A DNA stretch of 9,341 nt from JBCBTJ01 sp964597685 (GTDB lineage Bacteria > Pseudomonadota > Alphaproteobacteria > Caulobacterales > Hyphomonadaceae): contig CAZQZC010000102.1 in assembly GCA_964597685.1 (NCBI GenBank), forward strand, positions 1-9,341, written 5' to 3'. Below are positions 1-6,649 of this stretch, piece after piece. The notes beneath the pieces are model-generated. The model was not told where the DNA came from. It ran no database searches and was given only the letters and a program-made list of their open reading frames with translations. A program made the translations under genes and the position numbers. How positions within the stretch are numbered: position 1 is the first letter of the stretch; each line of letters starts with the position of its first letter.

Positions 1-56
1 GCCGGTCCGGTCTGCTCCTGTCCCTGACCCAAAACTCCCGCGCTCAGGCGGCTCAT
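1..56 (-). CDS. Possible 5' end of a gene downstream of regA (cut by left edge)
   Basis: Reading leftward from the regA stop, an ATG at 54-56 opens a frame that stays open to the window edge, giving about 18 residues beginning MSRLSAGVLG. It lies 17 nt past the regA stop on the same strand, so it could be the next gene of the regBA transcript. I see no clear Shine-Dalgarno upstream of this ATG and the piece is too short to recognise. It may be a chance frame. Confidence 0.25.
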   Translation of the reverse strand, partial: MSRLSAGVLGQGQEQTGP

Positions 57-73
57 ATTCGGATAAAAGGGCT

Positions 74-640
74 CTAGCGCGGCGCCCGTTTCGCCAGGAT
101 CCGTTGCAGGGTCCGCCGGTGCATGTTCAGCCGGCGCGCTGTCTCTGAGACGTTGTGGTTGCAGAGTTCGTAGACCCGTTGGATGTGCTCCCACCGCACG
201 CGATCGGCCGACATCGGATTGTCGGGCGGCGCGGGTTTGGCGTCGGGCAGGGCGACAAGCGCGCGCAATATGTCTTCTACGCCCGCCGGTTTGGACAGGT
301 AATCGACGGCTCCCGCTTTGACGGCCGCGACAGCGGTCGCGATCGCGCCATAGCCCGTTAAGACGATGGCCCGCGTGTCCTCACGGTGGCGGTGCAGGGT
401 TTCCACCACATCAAGGCCGGACCCGTCGTCCAGCCGCAGATCGACCACGGCGAAGGCTGGCGGATTGAGGCGGGCGACGTCCTTCGCCTCGGCCACTGTT
501 GAAACGGCGGAAACCACAAAACCGCGTTGGGTCAGCGCCCGGGCGAGGCGTTGTCCAAAAGGGCCGTCGTCGTCGACGACCATACAGGTGCGGTCCTCGA
601 TTGCCGCCAGCGCTTCGTCAATATTTACAGTCTGATCCAT
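74..640 (-). CDS. regA: RegA/PrrA/ActR-type redox response regulator
   Basis: This 188-residue protein is the global redox response regulator paired with RegB; in this family phosphorylation adjusts expression of respiration, redox and carbon or nitrogen metabolism genes. The receiver domain covers about residues 17-130, with the acidic pocket D23-D25, phospho-acceptor D67, T95 and K117. A short proline-rich linker (about 132-143) joins it to a Fis-type helix-turn-helix, and the last 20 or so residues (NVSETARRLNMHRRTLQRIL, then a basic tail) are nearly invariant in RegA proteins. I chose the ATG at 638-640 because a longer frame would run 73 residues back into regB and because family members start close to here. 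A GAGAG stretch precedes the start. It lies 25 nt after the regB stop, so the two are presumably co-transcribed. The length is normal and the assignment secure. Confidence 0.95.
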   Translation of the reverse strand: MDQTVNIDEALAAIEDRTCMVVDDDGPFGQRLARALTQRGFVVSAVSTVAEAKDVARLNPPAFAVVDLRLDDGSGLDVVETLHRHREDTRAIVLTGYGAIATAVAAVKAGAVDYLSKPAGVEDILRALVALPDAKPAPPDNPMSADRVRWEHIQRVYELCNHNVSETARRLNMHRRTLQRILAKRAPR

Positions 641-655
641 GGCGAACTCTCTACG

Positions 656-671
656 ATATAAATCTTTATAT
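656..671. repeat. AT-rich inverted repeat at the regB/regA junction
   Basis: Two perfect 7-base arms (atataaa and tttatat) are separated by 2 bases. The element covers the regB stop codon and sits just upstream of the regA ribosome-binding region. It stands out because the surroundings are very GC-rich. It could be a weak RNA hairpin or a local AT-rich protein site; as RNA its stability would be low because every paired base is A or U. No function can be shown from the sequence. Confidence 0.35.
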
Positions 672-2042
672 GAGGTTCGCGGCGGGCGCTTCCAGCGACG
701 AGCGTATCCAGACGGCCTGCACAACCGCACCGTGCAGTGGCGCGGAACGGTTCCGGGTCGCAATGCGCCCGCCTGTCCGTTCAATGAGGGTTTTGGCGAT
801 AAAAAAGCCGAGCCCCATGTCGCCGCCGCCCATTTGCGCTTCGCCGCGTTGGGAGACATAGGGCTCGCCCAGTTTCGGCAGCACGTCGGCTGAAAAGCCC
901 GGTCCGTCGTCCTCGACCGATATGGCGATTTCGTCCGGCGTCCATCGGGCGGTGATGCGCACCTCGCTGTCGGCGAAGCTTACGGCGTTTTCGATAAAGG
1001 CGCTCATCGCGTGAAGCGCTTCGGGGCTGCGCCGGACGACGGGGACGTTCGGCTCTCCGCCTTCGCCGGCCTCCCACGCGACGCGGACGGAGACGCCGAG
1101 GCCCTTATGCGGCGCGGCGGCCTCTTCGATGACGGCCGAGAGCGGCATCTGGGCGTGGACCATGTCGCCCTGCTCGCGACGCTGGCCGAGGGATTTCAGG
1201 ATCTCGCGGCAACGATCGGCTTGGTCGGCCAACAATTGCAGATCTTCACGGCGCGGATCATCCGGATCGGTCTCGCGTAGCATCTCTTTCGCAACCAGGT
1301 GGATGGTGGCGAGCGGCGTGCCGAGTTCGTGGGCCGTCATCGCCGCCATGGCGCCCAGCGCCGACAGGCGCTGCTCCCGCGACATGACCACCTGGGCGGC
1401 GTCCAGCGCGCGCACCAGGCGGGCCTCGTCCTGGCTGACTCGAAGGGCGGAGACCGACAGGAAGACGAGCCCCACGGCGAGGGCGGCGTAATGGCCCCAT
1501 TGCAGGGCGAAGGGCAGGGCCGCAGTCTCCCCCGGCAGCCAGGGCAGCGGCGCGGAATAGAGCGGCATCATGGCCGCAAACCACAAGACGATGAAGGCGA
1601 GCCCGCCGGTAAAGACAGGTCTCAGTGTCGCCGCCGACACCGTCACCGGCGCGACCAAAAGCAACAGGAACGGGTTCGACAGGCCGCCGGTAGCGGCGAT
1701 CAAAACGCCCAGCTGGACCACGTCGAAGGCGAGCTGAAGAAAGGCCTCCCGCTCCGAGGCCAGGCGCTGGGCCGGAAACGCCACCGATAGGAAGACGTTC
1801 ACCCACGCCGATGCGGCGATGATGCCCAGGCAAACCGCCAGATCGATCGTATAGCCGAATCCGAACGCGACCAGCAGCACGGCGAAGGTCTGGCCCGCCA
1901 CGGCGAGCCAGCGCAGGCCGATAAAGGTGCGCAGGCGCGTGCGGCCGAGCGCGGCGCCCACGCTGCCAAGGCCCTCCGGCGCGAGGCCGAACAATGCGTC
2001 GTCGAGCCGGGACGTCGAGGAGGAATCAGCAAGATCCGACAT
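666..2042 (-). CDS. regB: RegB/PrrB/ActS-type membrane redox sensor histidine kinase
   Basis: This is a 458-residue inner-membrane sensor kinase that phosphorylates RegA according to the redox state of the quinone pool and the cytoplasm. Six hydrophobic segments lie between about residues 42 and 200. GGLSNPF at 119-125 matches the GGxxNPF quinone-site motif of RegB. The dimerisation domain has H238 in HELGTPLATIHL, and C278 in ADQADRCREILKSLG matches the redox-active cysteine of the RegB redox box. The ATPase domain shows the N-box around N352, DDGPGF at 378-383 and a G2 box starting about 410. All signature sites are intact, so an active kinase is expected. I prefer the ATG at 2040-2042; an AGGGG run lies only 2 nt before it, which is tight, and a start at 2102 in the same frame is possible but would reach almost to the divergent sco start. 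It is followed after 25 nt by regA. Confidence 0.95.
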   Translation of the reverse strand: MSDLADSSSTSRLDDALFGLAPEGLGSVGAALGRTRLRTFIGLRWLAVAGQTFAVLLVAFGFGYTIDLAVCLGIIAASAWVNVFLSVAFPAQRLASEREAFLQLAFDVVQLGVLIAATGGLSNPFLLLLVAPVTVSAATLRPVFTGGLAFIVLWFAAMMPLYSAPLPWLPGETAALPFALQWGHYAALAVGLVFLSVSALRVSQDEARLVRALDAAQVVMSREQRLSALGAMAAMTAHELGTPLATIHLVAKEMLRETDPDDPRREDLQLLADQADRCREILKSLGQRREQGDMVHAQMPLSAVIEEAAAPHKGLGVSVRVAWEAGEGGEPNVPVVRRSPEALHAMSAFIENAVSFADSEVRITARWTPDEIAISVEDDGPGFSADVLPKLGEPYVSQRGEAQMGGGDMGLGFFIAKTLIERTGGRIATRNRSAPLHGAVVQAVWIRSSLEAPAANLI

Positions 2043-2104
2043 AACCCCTACATGCGGCGCCCCGCCGCTTGCGCCAAGCGCCGCCGGCGCGCCATATCGC
2101 ACCC
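2043..2104. promoter_or_regulatory. Divergent regB/sco intergenic region with a RegA-like dyad
   Basis: The 62 bp between the regB and sco start codons must hold the control signals for both genes unless transcription enters from elsewhere. It contains GCGGC-N5-GCCGC at 2054-2068, which fits the GCGNC and GNCGC half-sites with variable spacing reported for Rhodobacter RegA/PrrA. A second dyad, CGCTT-N5-AAGCG, follows at 2066-2080. I cannot pick out convincing -35/-10 boxes. The region is so GC-rich that half-sites of this kind also arise by chance, so RegA binding is inference. Confidence 0.45.
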
Positions 2105-2701
2105 ATGAGACACCTGACCGCCGCCTTCGCCCTCTGCCTCGCCGCCTGCGGCGCGTCGACCAACGCGCCCCGCCAGGCCCAGCAGGCCGGCTGCGGCACC
2201 CGCGCCTATTCCGAGATCGGCGGCCCCATCTCCCTGATCGACCAGACCGGCGCGCGTGTGACCGAAGCCGATTTCAAGGGCCGCCCGTCCATCATCTATT
2301 TCGGTTTCACCTATTGCCCGGACGTCTGTCCGACCGCGCTGATCACGGTGGAGCGCGCGCTGCGCCGCCTGCCGGAAGACATGGAGCGCCCGCGCACCAT
2401 TCTTATCTCCGTCGACCCCGAGCGCGATACGCCCGAAGCGCTGGCGCAATATGTCGACACCGACGCCTTTCCGGACGATCTCGTGGGCCTCACGGGCTCG
2501 CCGGCGGAGGTTCGCGCCGCCGCGGACGCCTTCAAGGCCTGGTATGAGCGCATCGACACGTCGGAAAGCCTCGTCGGCTACACGATGGATCATTCCTCCA
2601 TTCTCTATGTGATGGACGAGACCTGGTCGCTCGAAACGTTCTTCACCCATGAAGACACCGACGAGACGATCGCCGCCTGCCTGGAGGCGCGCCTGTCCTG
2701 A
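2105..2701 (+). CDS. senC: Sco1/SenC-family copper chaperone lipoprotein
   Basis: This 198-residue thioredoxin-fold protein belongs to the SCO1/SenC/PrrC family, which delivers copper to, or reduces the cysteines of, the CuA site of cytochrome c oxidase on the periplasmic side of the membrane. The N-terminus is a short lipoprotein signal with lipobox LAAC, making C15 the lipidated cysteine. The metal site is present: C71 and C75 in FTYCPDVCPT and H163 in GYTMDHSSILYV. The DPERDTPEAL segment at 104-113 is also typical. The start at the ATG at 2105 gives a compact signal peptide; a TTG in frame at 2069 would add 12 residues before it and spoil the signal. No clear ribosome-binding site is seen. 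The gene is divergent from regB, mirroring the link of senC to regA in Rhodobacter, although here regA sits behind regB rather than behind senC. Confidence 0.93.
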   Translation: MRHLTAAFALCLAACGASTNAPRQAQQAGCGTRAYSEIGGPISLIDQTGARVTEADFKGRPSIIYFGFTYCPDVCPTALITVERALRRLPEDMERPRTILISVDPERDTPEALAQYVDTDAFPDDLVGLTGSPAEVRAAADAFKAWYERIDTSESLVGYTMDHSSILYVMDETWSLETFFTHEDTDETIAACLEARLS

Positions 2702-2713
2702 CGCCGCCGGGCT

Positions 2714-2956
2714 TCAGCTCAGAAGCTTCATCACCGTCCAGACGATCCAGGCCGCCAGCGCGGCGGCCATGCCCGCGCCCAGCGTTCCGGCCGCCTGAAC
2801 CAACAGGCCGACCTCCGCCCCGCCGAGGACCAGCCAGGCGAGATACCCCCCGCCGAGCGCGGCCGCCAGGATCAGCGCCGCCTCCAGGAGCTGGAACATC
2901 CCGTCGATCGCGCGAAACAGCCCGTCGAACACTTTGGAAATACGATCGAGAATCAT
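2714..2956 (-). CDS. Small two-helix membrane protein, unknown function
   Basis: This 80-residue protein is not recognised. It begins with an amphipathic stretch (about residues 1-21, basic and hydrophobic residues alternating with acids) followed by two strongly hydrophobic segments, about 22-45 and 50-78, rich in Ala, Gly and Leu, with only a short loop containing one Glu between them. Codon usage is GC-biased at third positions like the neighbouring genes, which argues for a real gene. The ATG is at 2954-2956, and the sequence before it gives only a weak purine match for a ribosome-binding site. It converges with sco, the two stop codons being 12 nt apart. It would sit in the inner membrane as a hairpin; nothing further can be inferred. 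Confidence 0.6.
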   Translation of the reverse strand: MILDRISKVFDGLFRAIDGMFQLLEAALILAAALGGGYLAWLVLGGAEVGLLVQAAGTLGAGMAAALAAWIVWTVMKLLS

Positions 2957-3191
2957 GGGTTTAAAGTCTCACGCGGCGCGCGGGGCGGCAAGAAGGGACA
3001 ATTGTATGGGGAAGATTGGGACGAGGTTGACGCGCAGGGTGGGAACGGGCCGTTTCAACGAATCGGACTGATCGACAGATAGATGTCAGCGACCTCTTGC
3101 CCTATTCGGATTTTGTTCCAGAACTCCCTTAGGTCATTGCGCAAATGATGATCTTCCGAGCGTGGGCGGCGACACCTAATGGAGCTCACTT
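2957..3191. other. Intergenic stretch, upstream of the propeller lipoprotein
   Basis: These 235 bp lie between the divergent small membrane protein and the lipoprotein gene, and should hold promoters for both. I could not identify a convincing -35/-10 pair in either direction. There is a short palindrome (ttgcgcaa) around 3136-3145 and an inverted repeat gttc-ca-gaac around 3114-3123. On the minus strand, a 44-residue frame from a GTG at 3187-3189 to a stop at 3055-3057 has a protein-like composition but rare codons; I do not call it a gene. Base composition is visibly less GC-rich than in the flanking genes. Confidence 0.6.
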
Positions 3192-3194
3192 CTG
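3181..3194 (+). promoter_or_regulatory. Shine-Dalgarno plus CTG start deciding the lipoprotein start
   Basis: GGAG at 3181-3184 is followed after 7 nt by CTG at 3192-3194. The frame is closed by TAA at 3177-3179, so the only possible starts between that stop and the ATG at 3213 are CTG codons; the one at 3192 alone has both good spacing from GGAG and a following lysine that completes a lipoprotein signal. Confidence 0.6.
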
Positions 3195-4310
3195 AAACAA
3201 GCTCTGATACTTATGTTCTTGGTCGCCTGCAGTCCTGGCGGGCGTGATGCGAAGACACTGCAGAACACGTCCGCTGCGGCCGAAACTACTCCGTTCGTGT
3301 ACCCGCAGGAGAGCGAGGGAGGCTGGTCGCGCGCCTTTGACATGGCGGTCGATGAAACCGGGGACCTCGCGTGGCGGGACGTGGTGTTCTCCGATGGCGA
3401 CGATAGAGCTGACTCGGCCCAAGCGATCGCACTTTCGGGTGACGGCGCTCTATATGTCGGTGGAACATTGCATCTGGAGGGTGTCCGGACTGGTTGGCTG
3501 CAGAAGCGCTCCACAGGCGGCGATGTGCTGTGGGAGCGGCGTTTCGGCGTCGCTGGCGAGCGGCAGAATGTTTCAGACGTCCAGGTGTTTCCCGATGGGT
3601 CGGTCCTGGTCGTGGGATCGCATAGCGCGAATGAAGATTGGGAAAGTCAGACGCTTGTCGCCCGTCGGGTCAGCGCTGATGGACAACTTCTCTGGGAAGT
3701 TCAGCCAGTCGCGGACAAGCAAGCTTCCGGCGCGCGCGCAGTCATCGGCGACGGCGGGGACATTGTCGTCGCCTTCGCCGGCAGGCCCATTCAAGACGCC
3801 GAGGACCGCGACAAGACCAATATCTCGGTGCTGCGTCTTGATACAGACGGCGGACTTGCCTGGGAGCGGGCGATTGGCCGCGATGGTCAGGAAAGCGTCA
3901 CCGGCGTTCACCTCGACCAGGCCGGTGGGGCGGTGGTGACGGCGACCGCGTCGCGGGGCGGGTTCAATAGGCCGGCGCCGATGCTGGCCCGCCTATCGCG
4001 AGACGGCGATGTTGAGGACGTTAAAATCTGGAGGGCTAGCCCGGCGAATGTCTATGATTCCGAATTGGTCGACGGCGACGAGATTTTGCTGGTCGGAAAG
4101 TATTCGGTGAATACGCTGAAGGGAGAGCTCTGGGCGGCGCGGATCGATCTGGCGGACCTCTCGCTGGACATTCTCGGCCCGTTTCCCGAAGCGTGCGACG
4201 CCTTCGTTGGAAACGCCGTGTCCCAGGGCGATCCTGGCGTCGTCGCCATGGAAACATCGTCGGTTCGTTTCCGATCTGGAAACCAGATCAAAGTCGCTCG
4301 GCGCTTCTGA
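3192..4310 (+). CDS. Predicted outer-envelope lipoprotein with beta-propeller-like repeats
   Basis: The protein is about 372 residues and not assigned to a named family. With a CTG start at 3192 the N-terminus reads MKQALILMFLVAC, a well-formed lipoprotein signal with lipobox LVAC and lipidated C13. GGAG at 3181-3184, 7 nt ahead, supports this start. The first ATG, at 3213, would leave only five residues before the cysteine and no positive charge. The mature part has five repeats of about 53 residues starting near 56, 109, 161, 218 and 270. Each pairs a strand like GDVLWER or GQLLWEV with a later strand like GSVLVVGS or GALYVGG. This pattern resembles SBBP/delta-60 and PQQ-type propellers. 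No catalytic residues or partner genes are evident. It is probably an envelope binding or scaffold protein. The preceding region is less GC-rich than its neighbours. Confidence 0.75.
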   Translation: MKQALILMFLVACSPGGRDAKTLQNTSAAAETTPFVYPQESEGGWSRAFDMAVDETGDLAWRDVVFSDGDDRADSAQAIALSGDGALYVGGTLHLEGVRTGWLQKRSTGGDVLWERRFGVAGERQNVSDVQVFPDGSVLVVGSHSANEDWESQTLVARRVSADGQLLWEVQPVADKQASGARAVIGDGGDIVVAFAGRPIQDAEDRDKTNISVLRLDTDGGLAWERAIGRDGQESVTGVHLDQAGGAVVTATASRGGFNRPAPMLARLSRDGDVEDVKIWRASPANVYDSELVDGDEILLVGKYSVNTLKGELWAARIDLADLSLDILGPFPEACDAFVGNAVSQGDPGVVAMETSSVRFRSGNQIKVARRF

Positions 4311-4378
4311 GGCCCGCTCGGCGCCGGTGCGGCGGGATTGGGCGTGGATGCGGTGCGGTTAGGCGCCGGCGCCGGGCC
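4311..4378. terminator. GC-rich inverted repeat after the lipoprotein gene, possible terminator
   Basis: Directly after the stop codon, GGCCCG at 4311-4316 and GGCGCC at 4320-4325 can pair with GGCGCC at 4362-4367 and CGGGCC at 4373-4378, giving two 6-bp stems broken by an internal loop and closed by a loop of about 36 nt. Only a weak T run (ttgt) follows, so it is not a classical intrinsic terminator. The rest of the 141-bp gap up to the CoA-transferase shows no clear promoter. Confidence 0.3.
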
Positions 4379-4451
4379 TTGTCCCCCACCCTATCCCCCG
4401 CCGGATGCGCGGTTAAACTGGGGCCTCGATCACTCAGCCTGGGGAGCGAAC

Positions 4452-5618
4452 ATGGCGAAGACCGAATGGGGCGCGGGGCCGGAGCGGACGGGGCCGCTGA
4501 AAGGCGTGCGCGTGCTGGACATGTCGTCGGTCGTGCTGGGGCCGTTTACGACCTTGATTCTGGGGGATTTAGGGGCCGACGTGATCAAGGTGGAGAACCC
4601 CAATGGCCGCACGCCGGGCGACATTATGCGCTATGCCGGCGGCTCGCCCACCGGCGATCTGGGGCCGATCTACACCGCGCTGAACCGCAACAAGCGTGTG
4701 GCGGCCCTGGACGCGAAAAGCCCTGAAGGGAAAGCAGAAATTCTGGATCTACTGGCCAGCGCGGATGTGTTTTTTCACAATGTCCGCCTACCGGCGATCG
4801 ACCGCTTGGGCCTCGGCTATGACGCCGTGCGCGCCGTCCGGTCGGATATTGTCTATGTCCATTGCGCGGGCTTCGGCGCCGGCGGCGCCTATGCCGAGCG
4901 CCAGGCCTATGACGATCTGATCCAAGCCGCCTCCGGCTACGCCTCGCTCTACCAAATGCGCGCCGGCGGCGGCGATCCCTCCTACGCGCCGTCGCTGATC
5001 GCCGACAAGACGACGGGCCTGTTCGCCGCCTACGCCACGATGGCGGCCCTGTTCCACCGCGAGCGGACGGGCGAGGGACAGTTCGTCGAGGTTCCGATGC
5101 TCGAGAGCTTTACGTTCTTCCATATGGTGGAGAACCTCTATGGCGAGACGTTTCTGCCTGGAAACGGGCGAATGGCGTATACAAGATCAATAAATCCAAG
5201 GCGCAAGCCTTATCCGACGCAGGATGGCTATATTGCCGTCGTTCCGTACTCTGACGACCAATGGGCGCTTTTCTTTGAACTGGGCGGGCGTCCGGGCGTG
5301 TTCGAAGATCCGCGATTTGCGACCTATGAGGCCAGGACGGAAAATATCGGCGCGCTCTACGGCCTGATTGAGGAGGTCGCCGCGACGAAGACGACGGAAG
5401 CCTGGCTCGCCCTGCTCGGCGAGGCCCAGATCCCGGTTATGCGCTTCAACCGCATGGAGGACGTGCTGACGGACGACCACCTGGCGAGTGTCGGATTTTT
5501 CGAAACACGCAACCATCCCGACGCGGGCCCCTACCGCGCCATGCGCCACCCGATCAGCTTCGCGGAAACCCCAGCCGACATAGCCTTCGACGCCCCCTCG
5601 ATGCGAAAGGGCGGCTAG
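4452..5618 (+). CDS. Family III CoA-transferase (CaiB/BaiF type)
   Basis: This is a 388-residue enzyme of the formyl-CoA transferase/CaiB/BaiF/AMACR family, which moves CoA between carboxylic acids through aspartyl-CoA intermediates or, in AMACR, racemises 2-methylacyl-CoA. Features in order are LKGVRVLDMSSVVLGPF at 16-32, GADVIKVENP at 41-50, LNRNKR at 77-82, the FGAGGAY loop at 141-147 and YDDLIQAASG at 153-162, where D154 sits at the catalytic aspartate position. ADKTTG at 184-189 and HRERTGEGQFVEVPMLES at 202-219 are also characteristic, and the length is normal. The start at 4452 follows GGGGAG at 4441-4446, 5 nt away; the open frame extends upstream but without family similarity. It stands alone, with no acyl-CoA dehydrogenase or hydratase nearby, so the substrate cannot be inferred. 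Its stop is 7 nt from that of the convergent deacetylase gene. Confidence 0.92.
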   Translation: MAKTEWGAGPERTGPLKGVRVLDMSSVVLGPFTTLILGDLGADVIKVENPNGRTPGDIMRYAGGSPTGDLGPIYTALNRNKRVAALDAKSPEGKAEILDLLASADVFFHNVRLPAIDRLGLGYDAVRAVRSDIVYVHCAGFGAGGAYAERQAYDDLIQAASGYASLYQMRAGGGDPSYAPSLIADKTTGLFAAYATMAALFHRERTGEGQFVEVPMLESFTFFHMVENLYGETFLPGNGRMAYTRSINPRRKPYPTQDGYIAVVPYSDDQWALFFELGGRPGVFEDPRFATYEARTENIGALYGLIEEVAATKTTEAWLALLGEAQIPVMRFNRMEDVLTDDHLASVGFFETRNHPDAGPYRAMRHPISFAETPADIAFDAPSMRKGG

Positions 5619-5625
5619 CGTCGTC

Positions 5626-6639
5626 TTACGTCGCGAAGCCCGAAAGGAAGCCCTTTGTGATCCGACCGAGCGCTGGGATGGCGTAGCCGCCCTCCATGAC
5701 AACCAAAGTCGGCCGGCCAAGGCGCGCTATGCGTTGTGACAGGCGGGGATAATCTTCCATCTCCAGCTTCAACTCGGAGATCGGATCATACGCGTAGGTA
5801 TCGGCGCCGAAGGACACAATGAGCAGGTCGACCCCGTGCCGGTCCACTGCGACGCAGGCTTGCTCTAGGGCGTCCAGAAACGCATCGATGCGCGCACGGC
5901 GCGGGAGGGGCAGGTTCAGCGTCGCACCTTCGCCCGCGCCCGTGCCGCGCTCGTCGGCGTGGCCCCAGTAAAAAGGAAAGTCGATCTTCGGATCTGCGTG
6001 GATGGACGCAAAGAAAACGTCTCGGCGGTCGTAGAACAGGTCCTGCGTTCCATTGCCGTGATGGTAGTCGACGTCGAGGATCGCCACCCGCTCCGCCCCG
6101 TCCGCGAGGGCGGCTTCCGCAGCGATGGCTGAATTGTTGAGGTAGCAATAGCCGCCGCAATAATCGGCGCCGGCATGGTGACCTGGCGGTCGGCATAGGG
6201 CGAAAACGGGCATGTCGGGCGTCGCACTGAGCGCTGACAAGCCGGAAAGCGCGGTCTGCGCCGCCCAATAGGCGGCGTCCCAGGTGTCGGCGGTGATCGG
6301 CGTGCCGGCGTCGAAGGCGAAGCGGCCCAGTGTCGCGTCGACCCGCTCAAACTCAAGAGGTCGGCGCCCGCGGACGGGAAAGGCGTAGGGGATGGCGTCG
6401 CCGGCCCGGCCCTCGGCGGCCCAGCGTTGGTGAACGGTCTGCAGAAAGCGGACGTAGTCCGCATCATGGACCCGGCGGATCGGTTCGAGGCCGTAATCTC
6501 TCGGCGCCCGGGTTTCGCCCAAGGCGGCGAGGATCGAATCCAGTCGCTCCGGCGCTTCGGCGTAGGCCACGAACGCGCCGTCTTGCAGCTCCTGCAGCGG
6601 AGCGTGCGTTCGTTGACGGGGATCGTAATAGCTTAGCAA
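5626..6639 (-). CDS. Histone deacetylase-family protein, acetylpolyamine amidohydrolase type
   Basis: This 337-residue zinc amidohydrolase of the arginase/deacetylase superfamily most resembles the acetylpolyamine amidohydrolase (AphA) of Mycoplana, which removes acetyl groups from acetylated putrescine, cadaverine and related amines in the cytoplasm. The resemblance covers the whole length, including the N-terminal segment with ELQDGAFV at 17-24 and VHDADYVRFL at 57-66. The active site is intact: tandem histidines H154 and H155 in CRPPGHHAG, zinc ligands D191 and H193 in ILDVDYHHGNG, D280 in SFGAD, and the transition-state tyrosine Y319 in MEGGYA. The start is TTG at 6637-6639; it aligns with the family N-terminus and no ATG lies nearby. 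It follows the fur stop by 10 nt and looks like the last gene of the operon. Other members of the family act on acetoin (AcuC) or other amides, so the exact substrate is inference. Confidence 0.9.
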   Translation of the reverse strand: MLSYYDPRQRTHAPLQELQDGAFVAYAEAPERLDSILAALGETRAPRDYGLEPIRRVHDADYVRFLQTVHQRWAAEGRAGDAIPYAFPVRGRRPLEFERVDATLGRFAFDAGTPITADTWDAAYWAAQTALSGLSALSATPDMPVFALCRPPGHHAGADYCGGYCYLNNSAIAAEAALADGAERVAILDVDYHHGNGTQDLFYDRRDVFFASIHADPKIDFPFYWGHADERGTGAGEGATLNLPLPRRARIDAFLDALEQACVAVDRHGVDLLIVSFGADTYAYDPISELKLEMEDYPRLSQRIARLGRPTLVVMEGGYAIPALGRITKGFLSGFAT

Positions 6640-6649
6640 GCCCGCCCGC

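Noticed and set aside
641..859. Upstream extension of regA by 73 residues
   Set aside because: The extra part is the regB coding sequence read in another frame; RegA proteins begin near the ATG at 638-640.
3006..3071. Plus-strand 21-residue frame (ATG at 3006, TGA at 3069-3071) with an AAGGG upstream
   Set aside because: Too short, spacing not ideal, and no recognisable sequence; likely chance.
3176..3514. Minus-strand 112-codon frame antisense to the lipoprotein gene
   Set aside because: It lies opposite a gene with a clear lipoprotein signal and repeat pattern; composition is that of a shadow frame.
5626..6639. Deacetylase as AcuC (acetoin utilisation) or a class II histone deacetylase
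   Set aside because: The N-terminal segment with ELQDGAFV and the whole-length resemblance to acetylpolyamine amidohydrolase fit better, and no acetoin genes are nearby.
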